64,000 nt of DNA from Winogradskyella sp. Its GTDB lineage: Bacteria; Bacteroidota; Bacteroidia; Flavobacteriales; Flavobacteriaceae. The number at the start of each line of letters is the position of its first letter. Position 1 is the stretch's first letter. The notes under the pieces were generated by a model. It saw nothing but the letters and a program-made list of their open reading frames with translations, did no database searches and was not told the origin of the DNA. A program made the translations under genes and the position numbers. The stretch covers positions 20,332 through 84,331 of the forward strand of contig NZ_JANQOM010000040.1 in assembly GCF_028289625.1 (NCBI RefSeq), in the 5' to 3' direction. Positions 53,227-61,811 of this stretch are shown here, piece after piece.

Positions 53227-54087
53227 TTATTGAAAAGCAGTAACCGTATAACCAGCTTGTCTCAGTAAATTAATTACTCCATTTTCACCTGCAAGATGCC
53301 CAGCTCCAACACCAAAAAATGTCGGTTGTTCCTTGGCAAAATCTCCGATTTTAGAAATCCAATTCTTATTTCGATTTTCTAGAAGTATATCTTGGTGATT
53401 AGAAACTGTTTTGTTGTTCTCATCGTTCATCATTTCTAACATTAATGAGATGTCTTCACTTTGATAAACCTCTAGTATCTTAGCAAAAATGGTTTTATCA
53501 TATTCAAGATTATCTTTTGCCATTCTAATTAAATCAGCATACTGGTCTTCTAGAGGGATATCTTCAAAAACTTTAAGTTGCTCTTCAATAGTCTCCAAAC
53601 CAAATATTTCCTCGTCTTGTTCTTCCGCTACTTTCATTAACTCAAGTTCGAAGGATTGCATTGGGCAATCAATCATTTGAGGATAAAACATAGATGTCAA
53701 ATAAAATGGTCTAACGTTTTCCATCATTTTTAATGACATGTCCATGTTATTAATAAATAATGAATCTACAATTATGTAGTCCTCTTTTGAGACAAAGTCT
53801 TTAATAGTTTTACCATCAGAAAGATACATGTTAGTCAACATTTTTGCCTGCATACTAGGGTCGTCCATATCTAGTTCCATGACAATCTGAGAGGTTTCAT
53901 CTAAAGCTTTTACAACATCGGCTTCCAAGGTGGCATCGCATGTTATGTGAATAGTGCCAAACAGATATGATGGTTTTTCTAAACCATTACCTTCAATTTT
54001 CCATAAGGTTGAATTTTCTAATTTTTGGGCATTTATAGTGAATATTGTGAGAAGTGTTACAATACTTAGCGATAAAATTCGTTGCAT
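53227..54087 (-). CDS. TraB/GumN family protein
   Basis: A 286-residue exported protein (signal peptide ending INAQ). The family signature is KPSYLFGTIH near the N-terminus, with a second conserved block GVGAGHLAGENGV near the C-terminus that contains the histidine of the putative metal site. TraB-family domains are proposed metallopeptidases (Tiki type). The protein stands between convergent ompW and the 54282 gene, with a 52-base structured repeat upstream. Confidence 0.88.
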   Translation of the reverse strand: MQRILSLSIVTLLTIFTINAQKLENSTLWKIEGNGLEKPSYLFGTIHITCDATLEADVVKALDETSQIVMELDMDDPSMQAKMLTNMYLSDGKTIKDFVSKEDYIIVDSLFINNMDMSLKMMENVRPFYLTSMFYPQMIDCPMQSFELELMKVAEEQDEEIFGLETIEEQLKVFEDIPLEDQYADLIRMAKDNLEYDKTIFAKILEVYQSEDISLMLEMMNDENNKTVSNHQDILLENRNKNWISKIGDFAKEQPTFFGVGAGHLAGENGVINLLRQAGYTVTAFQ

Positions 54088-54147
54088 TAGTTAGAGTTTA
54101 AATTTTAAAGCATTTGTAGCCTTAAAACTAAATTTGTTACAAAAGGA

Positions 54148-54199
54148 AAGCAACACATCAAACTACCGATAGCTATTCGGCTTGAAATCTGTGTTGCTT
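54148..54199. repeat. Inverted repeat between two minus-strand genes
   Basis: AAGCAACACA (54148-54157) and TGTGTTGCTT (54190-54199) are perfect 10-base arms; inside them TCAA/TTGA and CCGA/TCGG form a second smaller stem. On the minus strand the arm is followed by TTTCCTTTTG, so it could terminate the 54282 gene before TraB. The region of 194 bases holds nothing else. Confidence 0.65.
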
Positions 54200-54281
54200 A
54201 AACCAACCAATCATAATATAGACTGATTATAAGCGTTATTGTTACAGTATATTTAATTCAAGAAAGTCCTTTTTCAAAATG

Positions 54282-54686
54282 TCAGTCATTTGTTATGACT
54301 TGCTTACTATTCTCTTTTTCAATTATTTTATGTACCCATTTTATGGCCTTACTTAGATTATCAAAAATTCCAAACGGTTTATTGTAAAACTGACGTTCAT
54401 ATTCAGCATTGGCACGCATTTTAGGAGTTGCGGGAATTATCGCGACAGCTACCATATTCGATATTTTCTCAGCTTCTTTGTAAACCAATGGATTAACCGA
54501 GTAAGAGGTAATTCTGTTAGAAATATAGGCCATATTTTTATTCTTGAAATGCTTTTCTAGTACTTCATTAAAAATTTCGAGTTCTTCCTTATCTATACTT
54601 TCTCCTTCCTTGATTTGTTTGACTAAAAAATCATCAAAAACAAATATTTCAGCATGCCCAGAGTTGTAATAATGAAACAATCCCAT
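54282..54686 (-). CDS. Small protein, STAS/SpoIIAA-like
   Basis: A 134-residue soluble protein without signal peptide. The C-terminal features (QFYNKPFGIFDNLSKAIKWV) match the end of STAS/SEC14-like small proteins that bear the PF-x-IF-x-(D/N)-x-x-x-A-x-x-W pattern. Flavobacteria often encode one or more of these near regulators or signalling genes; here the neighbours are clpB and TraB. No phosphorylatable serine can be identified with confidence. Function unknown. Confidence 0.6.
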   Translation of the reverse strand: MGLFHYYNSGHAEIFVFDDFLVKQIKEGESIDKEELEIFNEVLEKHFKNKNMAYISNRITSYSVNPLVYKEAEKISNMVAVAIIPATPKMRANAEYERQFYNKPFGIFDNLSKAIKWVHKIIEKENSKQVITND

Positions 54687-54731
54687 ATTGGTGTATATTT
54701 TGATTTAACCTAAGATACGAAACCTAGCCAT

Positions 54732-54772
54732 AAAATAAAAGCAGTATAATTTTTACTCAAAACCATACTGCT
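54732..54772 (-). terminator. Terminator after clpB
   Basis: AGCAGTAT (54740-54747) and ATACTGCT (54765-54772) form an eight-base stem. On the minus strand it is followed by TTTTATTTT, so it ends the clpB transcript 28 bases after its stop codon. Confidence 0.75.
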
Positions 54773-54799
54773 CTTAATAAATTAGTCTGATTTACCAAT

Positions 54800-57406
54800 T
54801 TAGAGTTCTTCAACTACAAGGTCCCCTTGATTTCTAAATACTAATTTATCATCAAATTCATCGAGTAAAATAATACTATCTGTTGTAACACGGCCAGCTA
54901 ATATTTCTTTACTCAATTGATTCAATACTTCTTTCTGAATTACACGTTTTACAGGTCGTGCACCATACTCAGGATTATAGCCTTTTTCTGCTAAATATGC
55001 CCTGGCTTCTGGTGTCGCATCAAAAGTAATGCCTTGTTTGGCAATCATTTTAGTGACGCTCTTCAGTTGAAGCCCAACGATATCCACGATATTTTGCTTC
55101 GATAAAGGTGTAAACATGATGGTATCATCAATTCTATTCAAAAACTCTGGCCTAACACTTTGCTTCAGTAAACCAAGAACATCTAATTTAGCACTTTCAA
55201 TGGCTGTTGGGATATCCTTTGTCGCTTCAAAACGCTCTTGGATAATCTGACTTCCTAAATTAGAGGTCATGATGATGATGGTATTTTTAAAGTCTGCGAT
55301 GCGTCCTTTATTATCCGTTAAACGACCTTCATCTAATACCTGTAATAGGATATTAAAGGTATCTGGATGCGCTTTTTCGATTTCATCTAGCAGAACCACA
55401 GAATACGGCTTGCGTCTTACAGCTTCCGTTAACTGACCACCTTCATCATAGCCCACGTATCCAGGAGGCGCACCAACCAATCTACTCACGGCATGGCGCT
55501 CTTGATATTCGCTCATATCTATACGTGTCATGGCATTTTCATCATCAAATAGATATTCTGCTAAAGCTTTCGCTAGTTCGGTTTTACCGACTCCTGTAGT
55601 TCCTAAGAATAGGAATGTCCCAATAGGTTTATGAGGATTTTGTAATCCTGCTCTAGAGCGTCTTACGGCATCGCTCACTGCTTCAATAGCTTCTTCTTGA
55701 CCAACAACACGCTTGTGTAGCTCATCTTCAAGTTTCAATAATTTTTCGCGCTCACTTTGAATCATCTTAGTCACTGGAATTCCTGTCCATTTGGCGACAA
55801 CATCAGCAATATCTTCATAAGTCACCTCCTCTTTAATCAAAGCGGTTTCTTGTTGCTCTACCAATTGTTTTTGGAACTTTTCAAGTTGCTCAGTCGCTCC
55901 TTTTATTTTTCCGTAACGGATTTCGGCAACTTTGCCATAGTCACCTTCACGCTCGGCACGTTCAGCTTCTAGCTTATAGTTTTCAATATCTTGTTTTATA
56001 TTCTGAACATTTTCAACGATTTCCTTTTCACTCTTCCACTTGGCATTCAACTCGTTACGCTCTTCTTTAAGATTTGCCAAATCCGCTTTTAAAGATTTTA
56101 ATTTGATTTCATCTTTTTCGCGTTTAATAGCTTCGTGTTCAATTTCCAATTGCATAATCTTTCTGTCTAGAACGTCTAGTTCTTCTGGCTTGGAATTGAT
56201 TTCCATACGTAGTTTTGAAGCAGCTTCGTCCATAAGGTCAATCGCCTTGTCTGGTAAAAATCGATTGGTAATGTAGCGGTTTGACAGCTCTACAGCACCA
56301 ATAATAGCTTCGTCTTTAATTCGTACTTTGTGGTGTGTTTCGTAGTTGCCTTTAATACCTCTAAGGATGGAAATCGCACTTTCAGTATCTGGTTCTTCCA
56401 CCATTACCTTTTGAAAACGACGTTCTAGCGCTTTATCTTTTTCGAAATATTTTTGGTATTCATCTAAGGTAGTAGCTCCAATGGCTCTTAATTCTCCTCT
56501 TGCTAGAGCAGGCTTTAGAATATTAGCCGCATCCATGGCTCCTTGGCCACCACCAGCACCAACTAAGGTGTGAATTTCATCAATAAAGAGTACAATATCT
56601 CCTTCGCTTGTAGTAACTTCCTTAATAACGGCTTTTAATCGCTCTTCGAATTCTCCCTTAAACTTGGCTCCTGCAATTAAGGCTCCCATATCCAAAGCAA
56701 AGATTTGCTTATCCTTTAAGTTTTCTGGAACATCGCCATCAATAATACGATGTGCTAAACCTTCTGCAATGGCAGTTTTACCTGTTCCTGGTTCACCAAC
56801 TAGAATTGGGTTATTTTTGGTACGACGCGACAAAATTTGAAGAATTCTACGAATTTCTTCATCACGACCAATGACTGGATCGAGCTTAGCATCGCGTGCC
56901 AGCTGATTTAAGTTCTTTGCATATTTATTGAGGGAATTATAGTTGTCTTCTTGACTTTGGGACGTCACCCTATCTCCTTTACGTAATTCTTCTATACTAG
57001 CATTTAATCCTTTTTCGGTAACACCTTGGTCTTTTAAAATCTGAGCGATTTTGCTCTTCGATTTAAAAATCGCGAGAATGAGATGCTCTATGGATACGAA
57101 ATCATCATTCATTTTTTTGGCGATAATAGAAGCTTCGTTTAGTGCTTTACCAGCTTCTCGAGACAACATAAGGTCTCCGCCCGAAACTTTAGAGAAACGC
57201 TCTAGTTCTTTGTCTAAAATCTGTTGAAGCATAGAGACGTTAACATTCAGCTTTTTTAGCAAGAACGGTAACACGTTTTCATCAACATCGAGAAAGGCCT
57301 TAAAAATATGCTCGTTCTCTATTTGTTGATGTCCAAAACCTTGGGCGAGTTGTTGTGCTCGCTGTATGGCTTCTTGTGATTTAATGGTATAATTATTAAA
57401 ATTCAT
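54800..57406 (-). CDS. clpB: ATP-dependent chaperone ClpB
   Basis: A hexameric AAA+ disaggregase of 868 residues acting with DnaK. The N-terminal Clp-N repeats (about 1-145), NBD1 with Walker [14 protein letters not shown] (about 205), Walker B LFIDEIHT, the ClpB-specific coiled-coil middle domain (about 400-530), NBD2 with Walker [14 protein letters not shown] (about 605), and the C-terminal small domain are all present. There is no IGF-type loop for ClpP, which separates it from ClpA/C. Length is normal. The promoter region is the structured gap at 57407-57548. Confidence 0.97.
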   Translation of the reverse strand: MNFNNYTIKSQEAIQRAQQLAQGFGHQQIENEHIFKAFLDVDENVLPFLLKKLNVNVSMLQQILDKELERFSKVSGGDLMLSREAGKALNEASIIAKKMNDDFVSIEHLILAIFKSKSKIAQILKDQGVTEKGLNASIEELRKGDRVTSQSQEDNYNSLNKYAKNLNQLARDAKLDPVIGRDEEIRRILQILSRRTKNNPILVGEPGTGKTAIAEGLAHRIIDGDVPENLKDKQIFALDMGALIAGAKFKGEFEERLKAVIKEVTTSEGDIVLFIDEIHTLVGAGGGQGAMDAANILKPALARGELRAIGATTLDEYQKYFEKDKALERRFQKVMVEEPDTESAISILRGIKGNYETHHKVRIKDEAIIGAVELSNRYITNRFLPDKAIDLMDEAASKLRMEINSKPEELDVLDRKIMQLEIEHEAIKREKDEIKLKSLKADLANLKEERNELNAKWKSEKEIVENVQNIKQDIENYKLEAERAEREGDYGKVAEIRYGKIKGATEQLEKFQKQLVEQQETALIKEEVTYEDIADVVAKWTGIPVTKMIQSEREKLLKLEDELHKRVVGQEEAIEAVSDAVRRSRAGLQNPHKPIGTFLFLGTTGVGKTELAKALAEYLFDDENAMTRIDMSEYQERHAVSRLVGAPPGYVGYDEGGQLTEAVRRKPYSVVLLDEIEKAHPDTFNILLQVLDEGRLTDNKGRIADFKNTIIIMTSNLGSQIIQERFEATKDIPTAIESAKLDVLGLLKQSVRPEFLNRIDDTIMFTPLSKQNIVDIVGLQLKSVTKMIAKQGITFDATPEARAYLAEKGYNPEYGARPVKRVIQKEVLNQLSKEILAGRVTTDSIILLDEFDDKLVFRNQGDLVVEEL

Positions 57407-57461
57407 CTTTTTATTTGTTATTCAATTTTTTTGTTGTGTTTGACTATCTTTAGTCAATAAT

Positions 57462-57483
57462 CTTACCATAGGAGGTTGGTAAG
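57462..57483. promoter_or_regulatory. Short hairpin upstream of clpB
   Basis: CTTACCA (57462-57468) pairs with TGGTAAG (57477-57483) around TAGGAGGT. A third TGGTAAG copy occurs at 57540-57546, so an alternative pairing with that copy is possible. It may form part of a regulatory leader. Confidence 0.4.
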
Positions 57484-57491
57484 AAAAAAAC

Positions 57492-57540
57492 GACAAAATG
57501 TCTGGTATAGTGTGCGATAGCGTGACGTTTTGTCTTTTTT
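57492..57540. terminator. Bidirectional terminator-like hairpin between divergent genes
   Basis: GACAAAATGTC (57492-57502) and GACGTTTTGTC (57524-57534) are inverted with one mismatch and are flanked by seven A before and six T after. It thus looks like a terminator in both directions, although both adjacent genes (clpB, minus; methyltransferase, plus) read away from it. The gene at 57549 starts only 9 bases after the T-run, so an attenuator is possible. An operator for clpB regulation is the alternative. Confidence 0.5.
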
Positions 57541-57548
57541 GGTAAGCT

Positions 57549-58022
57549 ATGTTATCACTCTATATTAAGAACCTCATATTTTTTATTCTCCAACCTGGGC
57601 TCGTGGTGGGTTTAATCCCATACATGTTGGTACGTTCAAAATTAAAAGCCATTTTAAACGATGATTTTGGCTTCTTAAGTTATTTGGGTATTATATTCAT
57701 TATTTTAGGATTATCAATTGTTATCTATTGTATTTATAGATTTATTGTGGAAGGTAAAGGCACCTTATCACCAATACATAGAACAAAAGCATTGGTGGTA
57801 AAGGGAATTTATAAATACACTAGAAATCCTATGTACGTTGGAATTTTAATAGTGCTTATTGGTGAGGTTCTTTTTACAAGTTCTTTACGGCTTTTAGTTT
57901 ACACCATTGTCGTGGCTGTTGCTTTTCACCTGTTTGTAATTTTTATAGAAGAACCTAGACTAACCAGAGATTTTAAAACCGACTATTTAAAATATATGAA
58001 TAAAGTGAACCGTTGGTTTTGA
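57549..58022 (+). CDS. Isoprenylcysteine carboxyl methyltransferase-like membrane protein
   Basis: A 157-residue inner-membrane protein with four predicted helices (about 8-28, 43-63, 94-110, 112-137). It belongs to the ICMT/phospholipid-methyltransferase-like superfamily, recognised by GIYKYTRNPMYVG near residues 88-100 and EEPRL-x-x-x-F-x-x-x-Y-x-x-Y near the C-terminus. It would methylate a lipid-like or thiol acceptor using SAM. It reads divergently from clpB. The start is close to the terminator-like hairpin described above. Confidence 0.83.
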   Translation: MLSLYIKNLIFFILQPGLVVGLIPYMLVRSKLKAILNDDFGFLSYLGIIFIILGLSIVIYCIYRFIVEGKGTLSPIHRTKALVVKGIYKYTRNPMYVGILIVLIGEVLFTSSLRLLVYTIVVAVAFHLFVIFIEEPRLTRDFKTDYLKYMNKVNRWF

Positions 58023-58033
58023 TTATAATTTAG

Positions 58034-58084
58034 ATTCCTGCCTTGCGCCTCCGCTAAAGCTTCAGCGAACGCGGACGCAGGAAT
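58034..58084. repeat. ATTCCTGC-type intergenic inverted repeat
   Basis: ATTCCTGC (58034-58041) and GCAGGAAT (58077-58084) are perfect arms around a compensating GC-rich centre (CCGCT/AGCG, GCG/CGC). This motif family is dispersed in many flavobacterial genomes. It occupies nearly all of the gap before ytxJ, and the ATG is 17 bases after it, so it could affect expression of that gene. Confidence 0.7.
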
Positions 58085-58101
58085 GACAAAAAAAGAAAAA
58101 G

Positions 58102-58479
58102 ATGTTTAAAAAATGGTTTGGTTCTAAAGAGCCTAAGGAAGAAAAGATATTGCCATGGATCGCGCTTAACTCAGTTGAGCAACTCAATGCCATAGAAGAA
58201 AGATCTAAAACCAAAACGCAATTGATATTTAAGCACTCAACACGTTGCGGTATCAGTAGAATGGTGGTGAACCAGTTTATAGAACTATATGATTTAGAAA
58301 CCAATGCCGATTTATATTATCTCGATTTATTGAATTATCGAGAGGTGTCTAACGAAACGGGTTATAAGTTTCAGGTGATGCACCAATCGCCTCAACTTTT
58401 GGTGATTAAGAATGGAGTAGTGGTGGCACATGCGTCTCATGGAGCAATTAATGATATGGATTTGGCTAGATTTGTATAA
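58102..58479 (+). CDS. ytxJ: Bacillithiol-system redox protein YtxJ
   Basis: A 125-residue thioredoxin-fold protein with one conserved active-site cysteine in FKHSTRCGIS. YtxJ is a proposed bacilliredoxin in organisms that use bacillithiol. The C-terminal part QSPQLLVIKNGVVVAHASHG is the usual thioredoxin-like strand. The bacillithiol genes (bshA/B/C) are not in the window. It is followed 35 bases later by a Crp/Fnr regulator. Confidence 0.88.
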   Translation: MFKKWFGSKEPKEEKILPWIALNSVEQLNAIEERSKTKTQLIFKHSTRCGISRMVVNQFIELYDLETNADLYYLDLLNYREVSNETGYKFQVMHQSPQLLVIKNGVVVAHASHGAINDMDLARFV

Positions 58480-58514
58480 ACTTAAATTAAATCTTCATTG
58501 ATTTTAACTCAATA

Positions 58515-59081
58515 ATGGAAGACCTTTTATACAATATATCTCAACATGCTTACTTAACACCAGAACTACAAAGGGCCATTTCAAATGCTTTTCAGCCCGT
58601 TGAGACTAAAAAAGGGGACAAAATTCTGCAAGAAGGTGAACGAGCTAACTATCTTTATTTTATTGAAAAAGGCATGCTACACAATTATTACTTTCATGAT
58701 GATGGTCGACAGGTAAGCTCTTGGTTTTATTCTGAAAATCAATTTATAACAGCTTGGTCGAGCTTTTATTTGCAAAAACCAAGTTTTGAAACCATTGAAT
58801 GTTTAGAAGACTGTGTACTTTATCATGTTAGTTTTACTGATTTTCAAAAACTAATCGCGGATTTCCCTGCTTTTGGAAATTTTGCACGTTTATTGGCCGA
58901 AGACATACTAGCAACCTTAGATGAATTTACCAAAAGTTGGTCTTTTCTCTCAGCAAAAGAAAAGTATCAATTATTGCTAAAACACTTTCCTCAAATAGAA
59001 CTGCGGGTAAAACTGGGTCTCATCGCTTCTTTTTTGGGGATATCTCAAGAAACGTTAAGCCGAATACGGGCTCAACACTAA
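58515..59081 (+). CDS. Crp/Fnr family transcriptional regulator
   Basis: A 188-residue regulator with an N-terminal cyclic-nucleotide-binding-like beta-barrel (about 15-125, with GDKILQEGERANYLYFIEKG) and a C-terminal helix-turn-helix (about 150-188, with IASFLGISQETLSRIRAQ as recognition helix). The family's Fe-S cysteines of FNR are absent. The HTH is at the very end of the protein, without the wing that most Crp members have. Its target could be the neighbouring membrane genes, but this is only proximity. Confidence 0.88.
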   Translation: MEDLLYNISQHAYLTPELQRAISNAFQPVETKKGDKILQEGERANYLYFIEKGMLHNYYFHDDGRQVSSWFYSENQFITAWSSFYLQKPSFETIECLEDCVLYHVSFTDFQKLIADFPAFGNFARLLAEDILATLDEFTKSWSFLSAKEKYQLLLKHFPQIELRVKLGLIASFLGISQETLSRIRAQH

Positions 59082-59148
59082 TTTTTTGATATAGCTCAAA
59101 AAAATACTGTTTTTCCAATAGTACATTGCAGATCTAAATTTAAGATTT

Positions 59149-59409
59149 ATGAGGTATTGGAAATCCATTATCGCCTTGGTCATTATGCCATTTGCTTTTT
59201 ATTTTAATTGGGGTGCTTTCTATTTTGCTATTGTCTTTTTAATATGGAGTATTCAAGGAATTAAATCAAAAGTCGCTGTTTTTCTAGACCATGTTCCAAA
59301 AGATAAAAACCCATTTTTATTTTGGCTGATTTCCATAGTTTGGCTTGTGCTATCGTTGTTAAGTCTCGTTTATTCTGAACCGATAATGGATAGCTATTAT
59401 GGATATTAA
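59149..59409 (+). CDS. Small membrane protein
   Basis: An 86-residue protein with two or three predicted membrane helices (about 7-21, 23-36, 59-77). No family was recognised. It overlaps the ABC-type membrane protein gene by 11 bases, which suggests coupled translation and a shared function. Confidence 0.7.
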   Translation: MRYWKSIIALVIMPFAFYFNWGAFYFAIVFLIWSIQGIKSKVAVFLDHVPKDKNPFLFWLISIVWLVLSLLSLVYSEPIMDSYYGY

Positions 59410-60226
59410 AAAAGTATTTAAAAGGTATAAATTTAGGTTATCGCTAACCTTATTTCTAATTCTTACTGAAGCTTTCATTGGTATTTTGGTACCGCTTTTT
59501 ATTGGTTATGCTATAGATGGTGTCATAAATGAGGATTATTCATCCATATATTATCTTGGGGGTTTGGGTGTTTTACTAGTCATTATTGGCGGCGTACGAC
59601 GATTTATGGATTCTCGTTTTTATGCCAAAATATATATTGATTTAAGCGCCAAACTTATGGTTGACAATTCTAACGAAGTATCTAAAAAAACGGCGCGTCT
59701 CAAGATGCTCAATGAAATTACCGAATTTATGGAAAACCAAATTCCAGAGCTGATTCAGCATACTATAGGATTATTTGGGGTAGCGTTTATTATTCTTTCA
59801 CTCAATACCTATATATTTTTGATGGGCCTGGCTGCAAGTTTATTTGTACTGATAGTGTACTGGTTGAGTTCAAAAAAAATAACGACTTATAATTCCGATT
59901 ACAATAATGAATTGGAAACACAAGTGAATACCTTAAATCTGTCGTCACAACATGAATTACAAAATCACATTACACGACTCACAAAAATCAATATCAAACT
60001 TTCAGATTTAGAAACTGTCAACTTTTCATTGAGTTGGATGATGATGATCGTTTTTTTGCTCCTTGCCATTGTCATTTCGGTTGCTGAGGGTATTACAGAA
60101 TACGGTGCTTTATTTGCACTAATAATGTATGTTTATCAGTACATAGAAAGTGTAGTCAGTTTACCGTTATTTTATCAACAATGGTTGCGGTTAAAAGAAA
60201 TTTATAAGAGGATAAACACTTTTTGA
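59399..60226 (+). CDS. ABC transporter six-helix membrane domain without ATPase
   Basis: A 275-residue protein that corresponds to the membrane half of an ABC exporter of type ABC_membrane (six helices, from about 12-34 to 230-255). No Walker A, LSGGQ or Walker B is present and no ATPase gene is next to it. The 11-base overlap with the small membrane protein suggests a joint complex. It may use a partner ATPase encoded elsewhere, or be an orphan membrane domain. Confidence 0.78.
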   Translation: MDIKKVFKRYKFRLSLTLFLILTEAFIGILVPLFIGYAIDGVINEDYSSIYYLGGLGVLLVIIGGVRRFMDSRFYAKIYIDLSAKLMVDNSNEVSKKTARLKMLNEITEFMENQIPELIQHTIGLFGVAFIILSLNTYIFLMGLAASLFVLIVYWLSSKKITTYNSDYNNELETQVNTLNLSSQHELQNHITRLTKINIKLSDLETVNFSLSWMMMIVFLLLAIVISVAEGITEYGALFALIMYVYQYIESVVSLPLFYQQWLRLKEIYKRINTF

Positions 60227-60290
60227 TTTAAATCAAAAACTAACTTGGGTTATGGTTTTAACTTTGAGGTATAATTTGAAACCAAAACAG

Positions 60291-60803
60291 ATGAAAACAT
60301 ACCATTTTAGCTTTATCGTTTTATTAGTGATTTTATCCTCTTGCAAGGATAACATACCAAAACAGAAGGAGCTAGCGATTGAAAGTCGAATTTCTTTAAT
60401 GAAGCAACAAATAGACTCTACAAAGCAAGAGACTTTAAAAATTGAAAGCAAAACAAGGGTAAATAGCTTAAAAGCAGATCAAATACTAGGTGTTTGGGAA
60501 GTGAGAAGTGATCATAATATGGGTATTTATGAAATTGAAAAGCATAAGGATACTTATAGAGGAAAAATCCATTATTATAATGATGGAACGAATGAATATC
60601 TAGGAAATAACGATACATCCGATTACTTTTTGAGTGACTTAGTTTATGAAGATGGCATCTATCATAATGGTGAACTTTTCATGCCTGATGGTACAAATTA
60701 TAAAGTTCGAATGCGCTTAAAGACAAATGAAGAATTAGAACTAAAAATGAATGTAGGTGTAGAGCCATACACTGAAATTTGGAAACGACAAAACAACAAC
60801 TAA
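60291..60803 (+). CDS. DUF2147-like lipoprotein
   Basis: A 170-residue lipoprotein with lipobox ILSSC (C16). The mature part ends in a DUF2147-like beta domain, recognised from ILGVWEVRSDHNMGIYEIEK, YRGKIHYYND and ELFMPDGTNYKVRM to the terminal IWKRQ. The start is ATG 60291, because the longer frame (60252) lacks a signal peptide at its beginning. It lies one base before the VOC gene, so the two are cotranscribed. Confidence 0.75.
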   Translation: MKTYHFSFIVLLVILSSCKDNIPKQKELAIESRISLMKQQIDSTKQETLKIESKTRVNSLKADQILGVWEVRSDHNMGIYEIEKHKDTYRGKIHYYNDGTNEYLGNNDTSDYFLSDLVYEDGIYHNGELFMPDGTNYKVRMRLKTNEELELKMNVGVEPYTEIWKRQNNN

Positions 60804-60804
60804 A

Positions 60805-61524
60805 ATGAAACCCAATGCTATAATTTTTGCGGATTTATCTACTTATACACCAAAGACTACCATGGCGTTTTATGAAAATATATTCGGTTGGCGTTACTAT
60901 AAAGACTACGATTATTATGTAGCTTATAAAGGTGATAAGGATGTTGTGGGCTTATACGAAACACCTGAAAAGTTTAAACAAATGCGGATGCCACATTTTT
61001 GGATGACCTATATTCAAGTGAATAATATAGAACGTACAGTCGCTAAAGCTCGTGAATTGGGTGGTATCATAGAAATGGAACAAACTATAGAGGGCTTAGG
61101 TAAGGTAGCTTTAATAAGAGATCCACAAGGAGCCGGATTTACCATTTATGAAGGCGACCATCTAAAGTCAACTAGAACTGAAGGTGAAGCCAATACCTTG
61201 ATTTGGAACGAACTTCACGTTTCCGATGCCAAAAATACCATTCCATTTTACGAAAGTATTTTTGATTGGACTTTTATAAAGACCAGTAGTGACCATTATA
61301 AAATCTATACTCAGAACGACAAGCATATTGCTGATGCACTACAAATCCCAAACGACTACAAAGGCAAATATGAATATTGGGTTTGTACTTTTGGGGTTAG
61401 GGATTTGAAAACTACTAAACAAAATATTTTAGACCATGGTGGAAGCTTAGTAATCGATGAAGGTGAACGTATCCTACTTACCGACAATTCTGGGCAAGCC
61501 TTTTTCTATATCCAAGAGGTGTAG
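60805..61524 (+). CDS. VOC family protein with two glyoxalase-like domains
   Basis: A 239-residue protein made of two vicinal-oxygen-chelate domains: about 5-117 and 128-239. Each starts with a strand and the pattern T-x-x-F-Y-E-x-x-F-x-W. Metal ligands of the fold are only partly visible, so enzymatic activity is uncertain. The family includes glyoxalases, dioxygenases and resistance proteins. Confidence 0.85.
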   Translation: MKPNAIIFADLSTYTPKTTMAFYENIFGWRYYKDYDYYVAYKGDKDVVGLYETPEKFKQMRMPHFWMTYIQVNNIERTVAKARELGGIIEMEQTIEGLGKVALIRDPQGAGFTIYEGDHLKSTRTEGEANTLIWNELHVSDAKNTIPFYESIFDWTFIKTSSDHYKIYTQNDKHIADALQIPNDYKGKYEYWVCTFGVRDLKTTKQNILDHGGSLVIDEGERILLTDNSGQAFFYIQEV

Positions 61525-61811
61525 CACATAATTTCCTTAAAATTACGTAGTTCTACGTATTGCTTGTTGAACGTAAAACAGCTAATTTTATAAACGTATT
61601 GAAAAGCTTTTTATATCGTGCCCTAATAGGTTTACATTGATACATGCATTTTGTATAACACTATATCTTAAGAAAAACAAATGATATACAAAATGCATGA
61701 TTTCGGATGTGTAACAATTCTAGTATTTATAAAGGCTAAGATATAAAAGTAATAAGCTAGTAAAGTATATAAAATACAGACTTATTTACGAGTTGGCATT
61801 AATTTGAGAAA
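61525..61811. other. 287-base intergenic region with two palindromes
   Basis: No gene is seen. TACGTAG-TT-CTACGTA (61544-61559) is a perfect palindrome. CATGCATTTTGTATA (61643-61657) is perfectly inverted at 61685-61699 with a 27-base loop between them. At the right end, GTTGGCATTAATTTGAG (61792-61808) resembles GTTGTAACCAATATTGAC in front of the gene at 63037. Confidence 0.7.
61643..61699. repeat. Perfect 15-base inverted repeat
   Basis: The arms 61643-61657 and 61685-61699 are exact reverse complements. They surround an AT-rich 27-base centre. Function unknown; the lack of a T-run speaks against a terminator. Confidence 0.75.
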
